A DNA stretch of 64,000 bases from Aliidongia dinghuensis (lineage in GTDB: Bacteria > Pseudomonadota > Alphaproteobacteria > ATCC43930 > CGMCC-115725): positions 186,001 to 250,000 of the forward strand of contig NZ_BMJQ01000009.1 in the NCBI RefSeq assembly GCF_014643535.1, given 5' to 3'. The number at the start of each line of letters is the position of its first letter. The stretch's first letter is position 1. The position numbers and the translations under genes are program-made. Under the pieces are notes generated by a model, which was not told where the DNA came from, did no database searches, and saw nothing but the letters and a program-made list of their open reading frames with translations. Positions 47,164-56,055 of the stretch are shown here, in pieces.

Positions 47164-47889
47164 ATGGCGCTGCTCGAGGTCGAAGGCCTTACCAAGAGCT
47201 TTCGCGGCCTGAAGGCCGTCGACCGTGCGAGCTTCGCGGTCGAGGCGGGCGCCATCGTGGCGCTGATCGGGCCGAACGGCGCCGGCAAGACGACCTGCTT
47301 CAACCTGATCGCCGGTGCCATCCGGCCGGACGCCGGCACGGTGACGCTCGATGGCCGGCCGCTCACCGGGCTTGCCGCCGACCAGGCGTGCCGCGCCGGC
47401 ATCGGCCGGACGTTCCAGGTGGTGAAGCCCTTCGCCCAGCTTTCGGTGCTGGACAATGTGACGGTCGGCGCGCTGCGGGCGACCGCCGACGTGGCCACGG
47501 CCCGGCGCGAAGCGGCGCGCGTCCTCCGACTGCTGCATCTCGACGGCAAGGCCATGGCCCCGGCCCATACGCTGACCCTGCCCGAACGCAAGCGACTCGA
47601 GGTCGCGCGCGCGCTCGCGACCGGCCCCAAGCTCCTGCTGCTCGACGAGGTCATGGCCGGCCTCAGGCCGACCGAGATCGACGAGATGGTCGAGGTGTTC
47701 CGCCGGCTCAACCGCGAGACCGGGCTCACCATCCTGCTGGTCGAGCATGTCATGCGGGCGGTCATGGCGTTGGCCCAGCGCATCATCGTGCTGCATCACG
47801 GCGAGATCATCGCTTCGGGCGCGCCCGAAGCCGTGGTGCGCGACCCGGCCGTGCTTGCGAGCTACCTCGGCGGAGCGCCCGCCGAATGA
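47164..47889 (+). CDS. livG: Branched-chain amino acid ABC transporter ATPase LivG
   Basis: 241 residues. Walker A GPNGAGKTT, Q-loop with TFQVVKPFAQLSVLDNV, Walker B KLLLLDEVMAGLRPTE. The signature region reads LTLPERKRLEVARAL, so the usual LSGGQ is replaced. This variant is known in some LivG/BraF branches, but it means the composite ATP site relies more on LivF. Cytoplasmic; ATGA overlap with livF. Confidence 0.94.
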   Translation: MALLEVEGLTKSFRGLKAVDRASFAVEAGAIVALIGPNGAGKTTCFNLIAGAIRPDAGTVTLDGRPLTGLAADQACRAGIGRTFQVVKPFAQLSVLDNVTVGALRATADVATARREAARVLRLLHLDGKAMAPAHTLTLPERKRLEVARALATGPKLLLLDEVMAGLRPTEIDEMVEVFRRLNRETGLTILLVEHVMRAVMALAQRIIVLHHGEIIASGAPEAVVRDPAVLASYLGGAPAE

Positions 47890-48605
47890 GCGAGATCGCG
47901 CTCTCGGTCGAGGGGCTCGACCTCTATTACGGCGACGCCCAGGCGCTTTCGGGTGTGTCGCTCGACGTGCCCGCGAGCGGCGTTACGGCGATCGTCGGCG
48001 CCAACGGTGCCGGCAAGTCGAGCCTCATCCGCACCATCGCCGGCATCGAGCGGCCGCGCGCCGGCCGCATCACCTGGCGCGGGCGGGAGATCCAGGGCCG
48101 GCCATCCCACGAGATCTGCAACCTCGGCATCGGCCAGGTGGCCGAAGGCCGGCAGATCTTCCCGACCATGAGCGTGCTCGAGAATTTGGAGGTGGGCGGC
48201 CACCTGCCGCGCGCGCGCCGGGCGAAGGCCGAGACGCTGGCCGAGGTCTTGACGCTCTTCCCGCGGCTTGCCGAGCGGCGAGGCCAGGCGGCCGGCTCGC
48301 TCTCCGGCGGCGAGCAGCAGATGCTGGCGATCGGCCGCTGCCTGATGGGCCGACCGGAGCTCATCATGTTCGACGAGCCGTCGCTCGGCCTGTCGCCGGC
48401 GCTGGTCCTCGAGATGTTCCGCATCATCGAGCGCCTGAACCGCGAACGCGACCTGACCGTAATCCTGGTCGAACAAAATGTCGCAGCCTCGCTGGAGCTC
48501 GCCGAACGAGCCTACGTGCTCGAGACCGGGCGCATCGTGACGAGCGGCAGCGGCCGGGAACTGATGACGGATGAGCGGGTAAGAGCGGCTTATTTGGGGG
48601 TGTGA
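47886..48605 (+). CDS. livF: Branched-chain amino acid ABC transporter ATPase LivF
   Basis: 239 residues. Walker A VGANGAGKSS, canonical signature GSLSGGEQQMLAIGRCL, Walker B LIMFDEPSLGLSPA, and EGRQIFPTMSVLENLEVG typical of LivF. Heterodimer partner of LivG. Last gene of the operon; its stop lies inside a strong hairpin. Confidence 0.95.
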   Translation: MSEIALSVEGLDLYYGDAQALSGVSLDVPASGVTAIVGANGAGKSSLIRTIAGIERPRAGRITWRGREIQGRPSHEICNLGIGQVAEGRQIFPTMSVLENLEVGGHLPRARRAKAETLAEVLTLFPRLAERRGQAAGSLSGGEQQMLAIGRCLMGRPELIMFDEPSLGLSPALVLEMFRIIERLNRERDLTVILVEQNVAASLELAERAYVLETGRIVTSGSGRELMTDERVRAAYLGV

Positions 48606-48629
48606 GGCGCTGGATGGCCGGCGCCTCAC
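48602..48629 (+). terminator. Hairpin at the end of livF
   Basis: Perfect 9-bp stem GTGAGGCGC/GCGCCTCAC with a 10-base loop, overlapping the livF stop codon. No T-run follows (GGTTAATG), so termination is likely but not of the textbook type. Confidence 0.45.
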
Positions 48630-48733
48630 GGTTAATGAACCCCTAACCATCGGGACGGTATTTCTCACGTCTGAAACTGCGCGTTGCGCGGCCGAATCGT
48701 CGGGCGCACGCCGGCAGGTGGGAAGCGAGTGCC

Positions 48734-49597
48734 ATGTTCTTCTTTATCGGCGTCGGCGTGGTTCTGGTCGCGGTGTTCGGGGGATACGTGGCCAACGACG
48801 GTCACCTGCCGGCGCTGTGGCAGCCGTTCGAGTTCATCATCATCGTTGGTGCCGCGATCGGCGCCTTCATCATCAGCAACCCGCAGACGGTGCTGAAGGC
48901 GGTCGGCAAGGAGTTTCCCAAGGTCTTCAAGGGACCGAAATTCGGCAAGCCGGCGTTCGTCGAGCTCCTGGTCATGCTCAACGTCGTTTTCAAGCTGGCG
49001 AAATCGAAGGGCGCCATGGCGCTCGAGACCCATGTCGAAAACCCGGAAGAGAGCTCGATCTTCCAGCAGTACCCGACCTTTCTGCACGACCATCACGCGG
49101 TCGATTTCTTCTGCGACTTTTTCCGCATGCTGATCATGGGCGCCGACAACGCGCACGAGATGGAAGCGCTGATGGACGCGCGGATCGAGGTGCACCACCA
49201 CGAATCGCTCGAAGTATCTCACGCCATCACCGGCATGGCGGACGGCATGCCGGCGCTCGGCATCGTGGCCGCCGTGCTGGGCGTCATCCACACGATGGGC
49301 TCGATCACCGAGCCACCCGAGGTGCTGGGGCATCTCATTGGCGGCGCGCTCGTCGGTACGTTCTTGGGCGTGCTCATCAGCTACGGCTTCGTGGCGCCGA
49401 TGGCCGCCAAGCTCAAGAGCGTCGCCGACGCCGAGGTGCGCTACTACATCTGCATGAAGAGCGGCATCATCGCCTATATGCAGGGCTACGCCCCGATCAT
49501 GGCCGTCGAGAGCGCCCGCATGGTGCTCCTGGCCCACGACCAGCCGAGCTTCGCGGACATCGAGCAGGCGATCGACAATGCGCCGGCGGCGGCGTGA
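48734..49597 (+). CDS. motA: Flagellar motor stator protein MotA
   Basis: 287 residues, four membrane helices. N-terminal MFFFIGVGVVLVAVFGGYV, a cytoplasmic loop with conserved charged residues, DGMPALGIVAAVLGVIHTMG (channel proline) and LIGGALVGTFLGVLISYGFV (second conserved proline region). The motor-energising stator unit needs MotB, which normally follows; here the next gene is a convergent SDR and no motB is seen in the window. The ATG at 48734 begins the first helix. Confidence 0.94.
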   Translation: MFFFIGVGVVLVAVFGGYVANDGHLPALWQPFEFIIIVGAAIGAFIISNPQTVLKAVGKEFPKVFKGPKFGKPAFVELLVMLNVVFKLAKSKGAMALETHVENPEESSIFQQYPTFLHDHHAVDFFCDFFRMLIMGADNAHEMEALMDARIEVHHHESLEVSHAITGMADGMPALGIVAAVLGVIHTMGSITEPPEVLGHLIGGALVGTFLGVLISYGFVAPMAAKLKSVADAEVRYYICMKSGIIAYMQGYAPIMAVESARMVLLAHDQPSFADIEQAIDNAPAAA

Positions 49598-49615
49598 GGG
49601 GGCTGATTAGCCCCT
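49597..49615. terminator. Short hairpin between motA and convergent SDR gene
   Basis: AGGGGGCT, a four-base loop and AGCCCCT form a short stem at the motA stop and overlap the end of the opposite gene. A possible shared terminator; no T-tract. Confidence 0.3.
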
Positions 49616-50548
49616 GACGGTCCCCAGCTGCTTGAACAGAGCACGCACCTCCATGACGACGCCCTCGATCGAGCTGAAAGTTGGGTGATAGCCGAGCATT
49701 TCGGCACGGCGGTTCTCCGAGAAATATTCCGGCTTGGCACCAGTCGAGATGACCACGGGCGGCGCGGGCACGACCTCGAACCGCAGGCTGAACTCCTCGC
49801 GCATGCGGGCCAGTAGCTCGAATTTTTCGAGCGGCGCTTTGGAATAGGCGTCGATTGCCATGTTGACCGGATCGGCCCGCAGGACGCAATCGATGAGGTG
49901 TGCGAAATCGACCGGCGCCAGAAAATCCCGCCGCATCGGCGCCTCGCTGACCTTCAGGACCTCGCCGTTGGCGATCGCCCGCACGATGTCGGTCATGAAA
50001 AAGCGCGCCGCGATGTCGCTCGTCCGGCTGAAATAGTTGAAGATGCGAATGTCGACGATCGCGGCATCCGCCAGCGCGCGGTGGCGGCATTCCGCATACA
50101 TCTTGGCGACGGAATAGAAATCGGTCGCCGACAGGCCGTTGATCGGGAATTCCGCTTGGGTATAGGCCTGGGCGGGACGCAGGAACGTCCGCCCGTAGGC
50201 GGCGCCGCTCGACATGAAGAGGTAGCGGGTCTGAGGATGTCGGCGCAGGTAGGTGAGCGCCAGGTCGTCATATTCATGAGTGATGTCGAGGATCGAGCTG
50301 CCTATGGCCGCCGTGCGCGCCGGATCGCCGGATCCCACGAAATTGAGGACCGCGTCGAACGCGCCATCCTGAAACCGCTCGTAGCCGAGCGATTGCACTG
50401 TGCCCGGTAGATGCTGCTCCCGCCCCCAAGCCGCCAGTTCGTCGGGGCGCCGCGAAAACAGGGCGAGCGACGGATGTTTCTGCGCCAGAGAACAGATCAG
50501 ATCTTTGGCGATGCGGCTCGTCGACCCCAGGATCGCTAGCTGTACCAT
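49607..50548 (-). CDS. NAD-dependent epimerase/reductase (SDR), sugar-cluster associated
   Basis: 313 residues. Atypical Rossmann start LAILGSTSRIAKDLICSLA, LFMSSGAAYG, DFYSVAKMYAE (YxxxK) and RIFNYFSRTSD: an extended SDR acting on a nucleotide sugar. It follows the TPP-dependent enzyme on the same strand with a 25-base gap. In the model that this cluster makes a branched 3,6-dideoxy sugar it would be the C4 or side-chain keto reductase (YerF-like role). The exact reaction is not readable from sequence. Confidence 0.78.
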   Translation of the reverse strand: MVQLAILGSTSRIAKDLICSLAQKHPSLALFSRRPDELAAWGREQHLPGTVQSLGYERFQDGAFDAVLNFVGSGDPARTAAIGSSILDITHEYDDLALTYLRRHPQTRYLFMSSGAAYGRTFLRPAQAYTQAEFPINGLSATDFYSVAKMYAECRHRALADAAIVDIRIFNYFSRTSDIAARFFMTDIVRAIANGEVLKVSEAPMRRDFLAPVDFAHLIDCVLRADPVNMAIDAYSKAPLEKFELLARMREEFSLRFEVVPAPPVVISTGAKPEYFSENRRAEMLGYHPTFSSIEGVVMEVRALFKQLGTVRG

Positions 50549-50573
50549 GTCCCGACTTTTCGGCCCTTCGCGG

Positions 50574-52346
50574 CTACGAGGACGAACGAACTAGATCCTT
50601 CAGACGGGCCGGCCGTTCGTAGTCGACGAACTTGTTGCCCTCGGCATAGGCCGCCGCGTCCAGATAGGGAAACTGGTCGTTGATGGGCCGCCCCATTTCG
50701 AGCTTCGGCTCGATGAGCGTGTTCTCGCTCAGGACCACGTCGATGATGATCGCCTTGCCCTGGAACAGCGCCGGCGTGATCTGCTCGAGGTGCTCGACCC
50801 GCATGTATTCCAGGCCATAGGCTTGCGCGATCAAGCCGAAGTCCGGCGCGCTGTAGCCGTCGCGGGATGCGTCGTAGCGGCTGCCGAGGTAGCTGTCCTG
50901 GAACTGCTTGATGATGCCATAGCTGCCGTTGTTCATGATCACGATGGCGATGTCGAGATTGCGGCTCTTGACGGTCTGCAGCTCCTGCAGGTTCAGCTGG
51001 AACCCGCCATCGCCATTGTAGGACACGATCTGGCGATTGGGCGCCGTGAGCTTGGCGCCGATCGCCGCCGGCAAGGCATAGCCCATGGGCGAATTGCCGC
51101 CCGCTGTGAACAGCATATGGTCCTTCACCTTGAAGGCCTGGTGCAGCCAGCAGAGGGCAGCGCCGGTATCGCCGATCACAATTGCGTCGTCGGCGATGGA
51201 CGCATTGATGCGGCGCACGACATCGTAGGGCGACAGGCTGTTCAACCGAGCGGCCGAGGTGCTGGTCTCCCGACCGTAATACTGCTGCTTCATCTCGCCG
51301 GCATAGTTGGACCATTCCGGATCCGGGCTCGCCGGCGGCAGCGCCGCCAGCACCTTCGGCAGCAGGCGGAAATCGACTTGGCTCGTCCGGTAGCCATCGT
51401 TCACATATTTCTTCAGTTCTTCCTCGTCGACATCGACGACATGGACGGTGGCGCCGATCGCGAAATTCCGGGCATTGCCAGAGCGCTGCCGGTTGTCGAG
51501 GCGGCTGCCCAGCACGATTACCGTATCCGCGTTCTGCAGGACGAAATTGGCGCCACGGTTACCGTAGACGCCGATCTGGCCCAAGAACCCCGGGTGGTCA
51601 TGGTCGAAATAGGTGAGCCCCGCCCAACTGGAGACAAATGGCACCTTGGCCTGTTCCAGCCAGTGCGCGACCTCCGCCTGCACGCCTGCTAGGCCGATGC
51701 CGCCGCCCCAGAGCACAATCGGCCGCCGGGCCGCGGAAAGCGTCGCCCCCAACGCACACACAGCATCGAAGACATCTTCGTCGGCCGGCGGGACGAATGG
51801 CGGCAGCAGCATTTCGCCTACGATCTCGATCTGTTGGATGTCCATCGGGACGTCGATTAGAACCGGCCCCATCCGGCCGCTGACGGCGATCGAATAGGCC
51901 TTGGCCAGTTCTTGGCGCAATTCCTCGCCGCTGCGTACCATCACCGCGTATTTGGTGATGGGGCGCACCATGTCGACAATCTTCGTTTCCTGAAAGCCGG
52001 ACTGGCGGACGTTCGCGCCGTGATAGGCACTGCCCTCCCGCTGGTTGACCTGCCCGGTGATGTGCAGGGACGGGATCGAGTCGAAATAGGAACAGGCAAT
52101 GCCGGTGATGAGGTTGGTGGCGCCGGGGCCGGACGTCGCCATCGACACCCCGACCTTGCGGCCGGTGCGCCAGACCGCATCCGCCGCCATGGCCGCCGAC
52201 TGTTCATGCTGGAAACAGGTGTAGCTCAACTCCGGATGACGCCCGACGGCGTCGATCATGAAGGCGCACGCCCCACCGGTGAGTAGAAAAACCCGATCGC
52301 TGCCGACTCTAGCCAGAAATTCGGCGATGTATTCAGCTCCGATCAT
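50574..52346 (-). CDS. Thiamine-diphosphate enzyme, acetolactate synthase-like (YerE-like candidate)
   Basis: 590 residues with all three ThDP-enzyme domains. The N-terminal PYR domain has the catalytic Glu48 (CFQHEQSAAMAADA) and ATSGPGATNLITGIA. The middle FAD/DHS-like domain is about 190-340. The C-terminal PP domain has the ThDP/Mg motif YNGDGGFQLNLQELQTV. Acetolactate synthase is the nearest well-known family, but there is no small regulatory subunit and the gene sits among LPS genes beside rfbFGH. YerE, which adds a two-carbon unit from pyruvate to CDP-3,6-dideoxy-4-ketohexose, is a member of this family, so a sugar-branching role is plausible. Alternative: a decarboxylase or lyase for another modified sugar. 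Confidence 0.85.
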   Translation of the reverse strand: MIGAEYIAEFLARVGSDRVFLLTGGACAFMIDAVGRHPELSYTCFQHEQSAAMAADAVWRTGRKVGVSMATSGPGATNLITGIACSYFDSIPSLHITGQVNQREGSAYHGANVRQSGFQETKIVDMVRPITKYAVMVRSGEELRQELAKAYSIAVSGRMGPVLIDVPMDIQQIEIVGEMLLPPFVPPADEDVFDAVCALGATLSAARRPIVLWGGGIGLAGVQAEVAHWLEQAKVPFVSSWAGLTYFDHDHPGFLGQIGVYGNRGANFVLQNADTVIVLGSRLDNRQRSGNARNFAIGATVHVVDVDEEELKKYVNDGYRTSQVDFRLLPKVLAALPPASPDPEWSNYAGEMKQQYYGRETSTSAARLNSLSPYDVVRRINASIADDAIVIGDTGAALCWLHQAFKVKDHMLFTAGGNSPMGYALPAAIGAKLTAPNRQIVSYNGDGGFQLNLQELQTVKSRNLDIAIVIMNNGSYGIIKQFQDSYLGSRYDASRDGYSAPDFGLIAQAYGLEYMRVEHLEQITPALFQGKAIIIDVVLSENTLIEPKLEMGRPINDQFPYLDAAAYAEGNKFVDYERPARLKDLVRSSS

Positions 52347-52542
52347 TTCACTTTCCGCTTACACGAGAGAGAAGGCGCCATGCCCGTCTTGGTTTTACAG
52401 CGAGGAAGCAGGCGAAGCGCGGCCCTTTAGATCAATGGCAAGCCGCGGTTGAACCCTACAGCCCTGCATAGCATGTCGCGAACCGGCTTCGCATCAATGA
52501 TCGGCTCTCCTAACCGACCATACGAGCCCTCCACCGACCGTC

Positions 52543-53904
52543 TCATTCGGCCGCAGTCGCCGTCATGCCGTGGCGGTAAGCGCCGCGAAAGCGCATCATG
52601 ATCATCGTCCCAATCGGCAGGATCACCAGCGCCGTCGACAGGAAATAGGCGAGCCCCATGCCGACCGTGCCGTAGAACGCCTCGCCGATGGTGATGGTCG
52701 AGGCGACCAGCACGGCATTGCCGACCGACAGCCAGACGAACGGCTCCGCCTTGTGCGCCCGTAGATAGACGGCTTCGACGAAGATGACGCAGTTTGACAG
52801 CATCGTACCGACGAAGAACGCCATGTGCTCTGGTGGCAGGAAACGGCTCGCAATCGTGAGGCCCGTATAAGGCAGGAGCGCCATCAGCACGAACAGGGCG
52901 CAGGCCCCCAACACAGCAGTGCCTATGGACAGGAATCCGCCCTGGATCGCCGCCTGATCAAGTTCCCGCCAGCGACGGCTGGCGATCAGGGTGCCGAAGC
53001 GCGACTGGCGCGATTCGGACCAGGTCATGGAGATGGCCGAGATCATGTTGACCAGGGATAGCGTCAGGCCGACCTTGCCGGCCGCCACCGCGCCCTGAAA
53101 ATGAAACGCGAGCGGCGTGAACATCGAAAAGATGAAATAGCCGCTGAGCCAGCTCAGGCCGATGCGCCATTGCAGCGGCAGCATCTCGCGCTTCCAGTCG
53201 ATGCTGCGGTCGTGGGCACAGCGCATCAGGGTCAAGAACAGGCCGCGATGGCGCGAGAACAGGATCGTAGCACCAACCACGCAACTGACGCAGAGTGCGA
53301 CGCCTGCCGACCACAGGCCGCCCCCGCTCGCCATGGTGGTCCACAGCGCGATCGAACCGGCGACATTCCGACCCAGACGATAGGTGTACGCATCGACGAA
53401 CCGATCGCAGCCCTGCAGCAACGCCTCGCTGGGCAGCAGCAGCAGATCGACGCTGGCCGCCAGGCTGACGAGCAGCCAGGGGCCGGTCCAATGGATGTTC
53501 TCGGACGGCTGGCTGGAAAAGAACAGACTCCCACCGAGCGTCAGCAAGACCGCCATGGCCACGGAAGCGACCAGAAACCACCGGCTGGCAAAGTGCGCGA
53601 TGCCCGCCAGCCGCGCGATCGCCTGCGGATTCCCAGCGGGCTTACCGAGCCTCCCCAGGCGTACGTCGACCATTTCGTGACTTACGAACTGCACGACCAC
53701 CTGCGACAGGCCTAGCTCGAAGAACACCGACATGCTGACCAGATTCTGGAAGGTCACATGGTAGCCCTGCTGGACCGGCGAAAATTTCGAGGTGATGAGG
53801 TAGAGGGTCATTAGACCTGCGACCGCCGGCCAGATCTTCGAAGCCATCCCCAAGAGGATCGTCGGATTACAAAGGCGTCGCACCAGATGGCGAAGATCAA
53901 GCAT
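52543..53904 (-). CDS. Polysaccharide flippase-like membrane protein (MOP superfamily)
   Basis: 453 residues, about 12-14 hydrophobic helices, no signal peptide. The overall pattern matches Wzx/RfbX-like transporters that move lipid-linked repeat units across the inner membrane, but family motifs are weak. The ATG at 53904 has GAAG about 6 bases upstream. It is upstream of the TPP enzyme on the same strand (196-base gap) and divergent from rfbF across a 235-base region likely to contain both promoters. Confidence 0.75.
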   Translation of the reverse strand: MLDLRHLVRRLCNPTILLGMASKIWPAVAGLMTLYLITSKFSPVQQGYHVTFQNLVSMSVFFELGLSQVVVQFVSHEMVDVRLGRLGKPAGNPQAIARLAGIAHFASRWFLVASVAMAVLLTLGGSLFFSSQPSENIHWTGPWLLVSLAASVDLLLLPSEALLQGCDRFVDAYTYRLGRNVAGSIALWTTMASGGGLWSAGVALCVSCVVGATILFSRHRGLFLTLMRCAHDRSIDWKREMLPLQWRIGLSWLSGYFIFSMFTPLAFHFQGAVAAGKVGLTLSLVNMISAISMTWSESRQSRFGTLIASRRWRELDQAAIQGGFLSIGTAVLGACALFVLMALLPYTGLTIASRFLPPEHMAFFVGTMLSNCVIFVEAVYLRAHKAEPFVWLSVGNAVLVASTITIGEAFYGTVGMGLAYFLSTALVILPIGTMIMMRFRGAYRHGMTATAAE

Positions 53905-54139
53905 GGTGTTCTTCAAAACCGACTAGAAACCAATCCCAGGGCGCGGGACCGCACGCAAGATCGCGAGGCCGTCCAGCGATAGCGTTTGTACCCTCCCGCT
54001 ATGATCGATGCGACCCACGTTTTCACCTTCCGCGCATGCTTCGCCGAACGCCCCGGCAAGTGACCGCCCCGTTGCCCATTATGATTGATTCAGCCCGATC
54101 ATCGTGTATGGTTCCCCCAGATTTCTCCGAGGAAAGTAT

Positions 54140-54913
54140 ATGAAGGTCGTTATTCTCGCCGGAGGTTTGGGTACGCGCCTTCGTGAAGAAACCGATGTCC
54201 GCCCGAAGCCCCTCGTGGAGGTCGGCGGCCGGCCTATTCTGTGGCACATCATGAAGATATACTCACAGTACGGGCTGAATGATTTCATTATTTGCCTCGG
54301 CTACAAGGGGTATATGATCAAGGAGTATTTCGCGAATTACGCGCTGCACATGTCGGATGTAACGATTGACATGGAAGCCGGAACGACGAAAGTACATCAG
54401 AATTACTCCGACCCCTGGCGCGTCACACTGATCGACACTGGCGACGCGACGATGACCGGCGGTCGCATCAAGCGGGTTGCCCATCACCTGACCGGCGACG
54501 AATTCTGCCTGACCTATGGCGACGGCGTCGGAGAGATCGACATTGCCGCCTCCATCGATTTCCACCGGCAGCATGGCAAGCTTGCGACCCTGACGGCGAC
54601 GCGCCCAAACGCGCGCTTCGGCGCGATCTCGATCATGGGCAACGACAGCATCACCTCGTTCGAGGAAAAACCGGTCGGCGACAAGGCCTACATCAACGGC
54701 GGCTTCTTCGTGCTGTCGCGCAAGACCGTGGATTATATCCAGGATGACCAGACCATCTGGGAACGCGAGCCGCTGGAACGACTGGCGCGCGAGGGCGAAC
54801 TCAAGGGCTTCCGCCACGACGGCTTCTGGCAGCCGATGGATACGCTGCGCGACAAGACCTATCTCGAGGAGCTCTGGACTTCCGGAAAGGCGCCCTGGAA
54901 GGTCTGGAAATGA
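54140..54913 (+). CDS. rfbF: Glucose-1-phosphate cytidylyltransferase
   Basis: 257 residues. CTP plus glucose-1-phosphate gives CDP-glucose, entry to CDP-3,6-dideoxyhexoses. Motifs: VVILAGGLGTRLREETDVRP and KPLVEVGGRPILWHI, FCLTYGDGVGEID, and the C-terminal GFWQPMDTLRDKTYLEELW. The ATG at 54140 has GAGG 7 bases upstream. ATGA overlap with rfbG. Codon use is normal but the 5' region is more A/T-rich than the rest of the gene. Confidence 0.97.
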   Translation: MKVVILAGGLGTRLREETDVRPKPLVEVGGRPILWHIMKIYSQYGLNDFIICLGYKGYMIKEYFANYALHMSDVTIDMEAGTTKVHQNYSDPWRVTLIDTGDATMTGGRIKRVAHHLTGDEFCLTYGDGVGEIDIAASIDFHRQHGKLATLTATRPNARFGAISIMGNDSITSFEEKPVGDKAYINGGFFVLSRKTVDYIQDDQTIWEREPLERLAREGELKGFRHDGFWQPMDTLRDKTYLEELWTSGKAPWKVWK

Positions 54914-56034
54914 CACCGTCGGCGGCGTTCTGGCGCGGCCGCCGGGTTTTTCTAACCGGGCATACCGGCTTCAAGGGCGCCTGGCTGTCGCTCTGGCTGG
55001 CCAGGCTTGGCGCGGAGGTCCACGGCTATGCGCTGGAACCACCGACGCAGCCCTCGCTGTTTGCGCTCGCCGGCGTCGCGGAGGTGCTGACCTCGCATCG
55101 GATCGCGGACATCCGTGACCTCGACAGACTGAAGGCCGCGGTCGCCGCCGCCCGCCCCGACATCGTCATCCACATGGCGGCGCAGCCGCTGGTGCGCGAA
55201 AGCTATGTCGATCCGGTTGGCACCTATGCCACCAACGTCATGGGCACCGTCAACCTGTTCGAGGGCGTCCGGTCGGTCGACTCTGTGCGGGCGGTCGTGA
55301 TCGTCACGACCGACAAATGCTACGAGAACCGCGGTTGGACCTGGGGCTATCGCGAGATCGACCCGCTCGGCGGCTACGACCCCTATAGCAACAGCAAGGC
55401 GTGCAGCGAGCTCGTCACCGCCGCTTACCGTTCCTCGTTCTTCAACCCGGCGGCCTACGATCAGCATGGCGTCGCCATCGGCTCCGGGCGGGCGGGCAAC
55501 GTCATCGGCGGTGGCGACTGGGCGAAGGATCGGCTGATCCCGGACCTGGTCCAGGCATTTGCCCTGGGCAATACCCCGCTCATCCGCTCTCCCCATGCCG
55601 TGCGCCCTTGGCAGCATGTGATGGAGCCGCTCAGCGGCTATCTGCTGCTGTGCCAGAAGCTCTACGAGGACGGCACGGCGGGTGGCGAAGGCTGGAACTT
55701 CGGCCCGCGCCAGGAGGATGCCAGGCCGGTGTCCTGGATCGCCGACCGGCTCGCCGCCCTGTGGGGTGAAAATGCGGCCTGGCAACTCGACGCGGCACCG
55801 CAGCCGCACGAGGCAAGCTATCTCTATCTCGACACGGCCAAAGCGGGCGCGCGGCTCGGCTACCAGCCTCGCTGGCGCCTGGACGACGCGCTCACGACGA
55901 TCGTCGACTGGTATCGCGCGCATCGGGACGGCGCCGACATCCGTGCAGTCACGCTTGGCCAGATCGCGCAATTTGAAGAAGCGGCTGATATCGCCTCTGA
56001 TACACCGCGCCATCGCCCGCGCCCGGGGCTTTAG
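54910..56034 (+). CDS. rfbG: CDP-glucose 4,6-dehydratase
   Basis: 374 residues. Makes CDP-4-keto-6-deoxyglucose. Motifs: VFLTGHTGFKGAWLSLWLA (Rossmann, the GHTGFKG form specific to this enzyme), MAAQPLVRESYVDPVGTY, catalytic VTTDKCYENRGWTWGYRE and YDPYSNSKACSELV (YxxxK). It overlaps rfbF by four bases; rfbH begins 22 bases after its stop. Confidence 0.97.
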   Translation: MTPSAAFWRGRRVFLTGHTGFKGAWLSLWLARLGAEVHGYALEPPTQPSLFALAGVAEVLTSHRIADIRDLDRLKAAVAAARPDIVIHMAAQPLVRESYVDPVGTYATNVMGTVNLFEGVRSVDSVRAVVIVTTDKCYENRGWTWGYREIDPLGGYDPYSNSKACSELVTAAYRSSFFNPAAYDQHGVAIGSGRAGNVIGGGDWAKDRLIPDLVQAFALGNTPLIRSPHAVRPWQHVMEPLSGYLLLCQKLYEDGTAGGEGWNFGPRQEDARPVSWIADRLAALWGENAAWQLDAAPQPHEASYLYLDTAKAGARLGYQPRWRLDDALTTIVDWYRAHRDGADIRAVTLGQIAQFEEAADIASDTPRHRPRPGL

Positions 56035-56055
56035 AAATTAGGTTTCGAGACCAGT

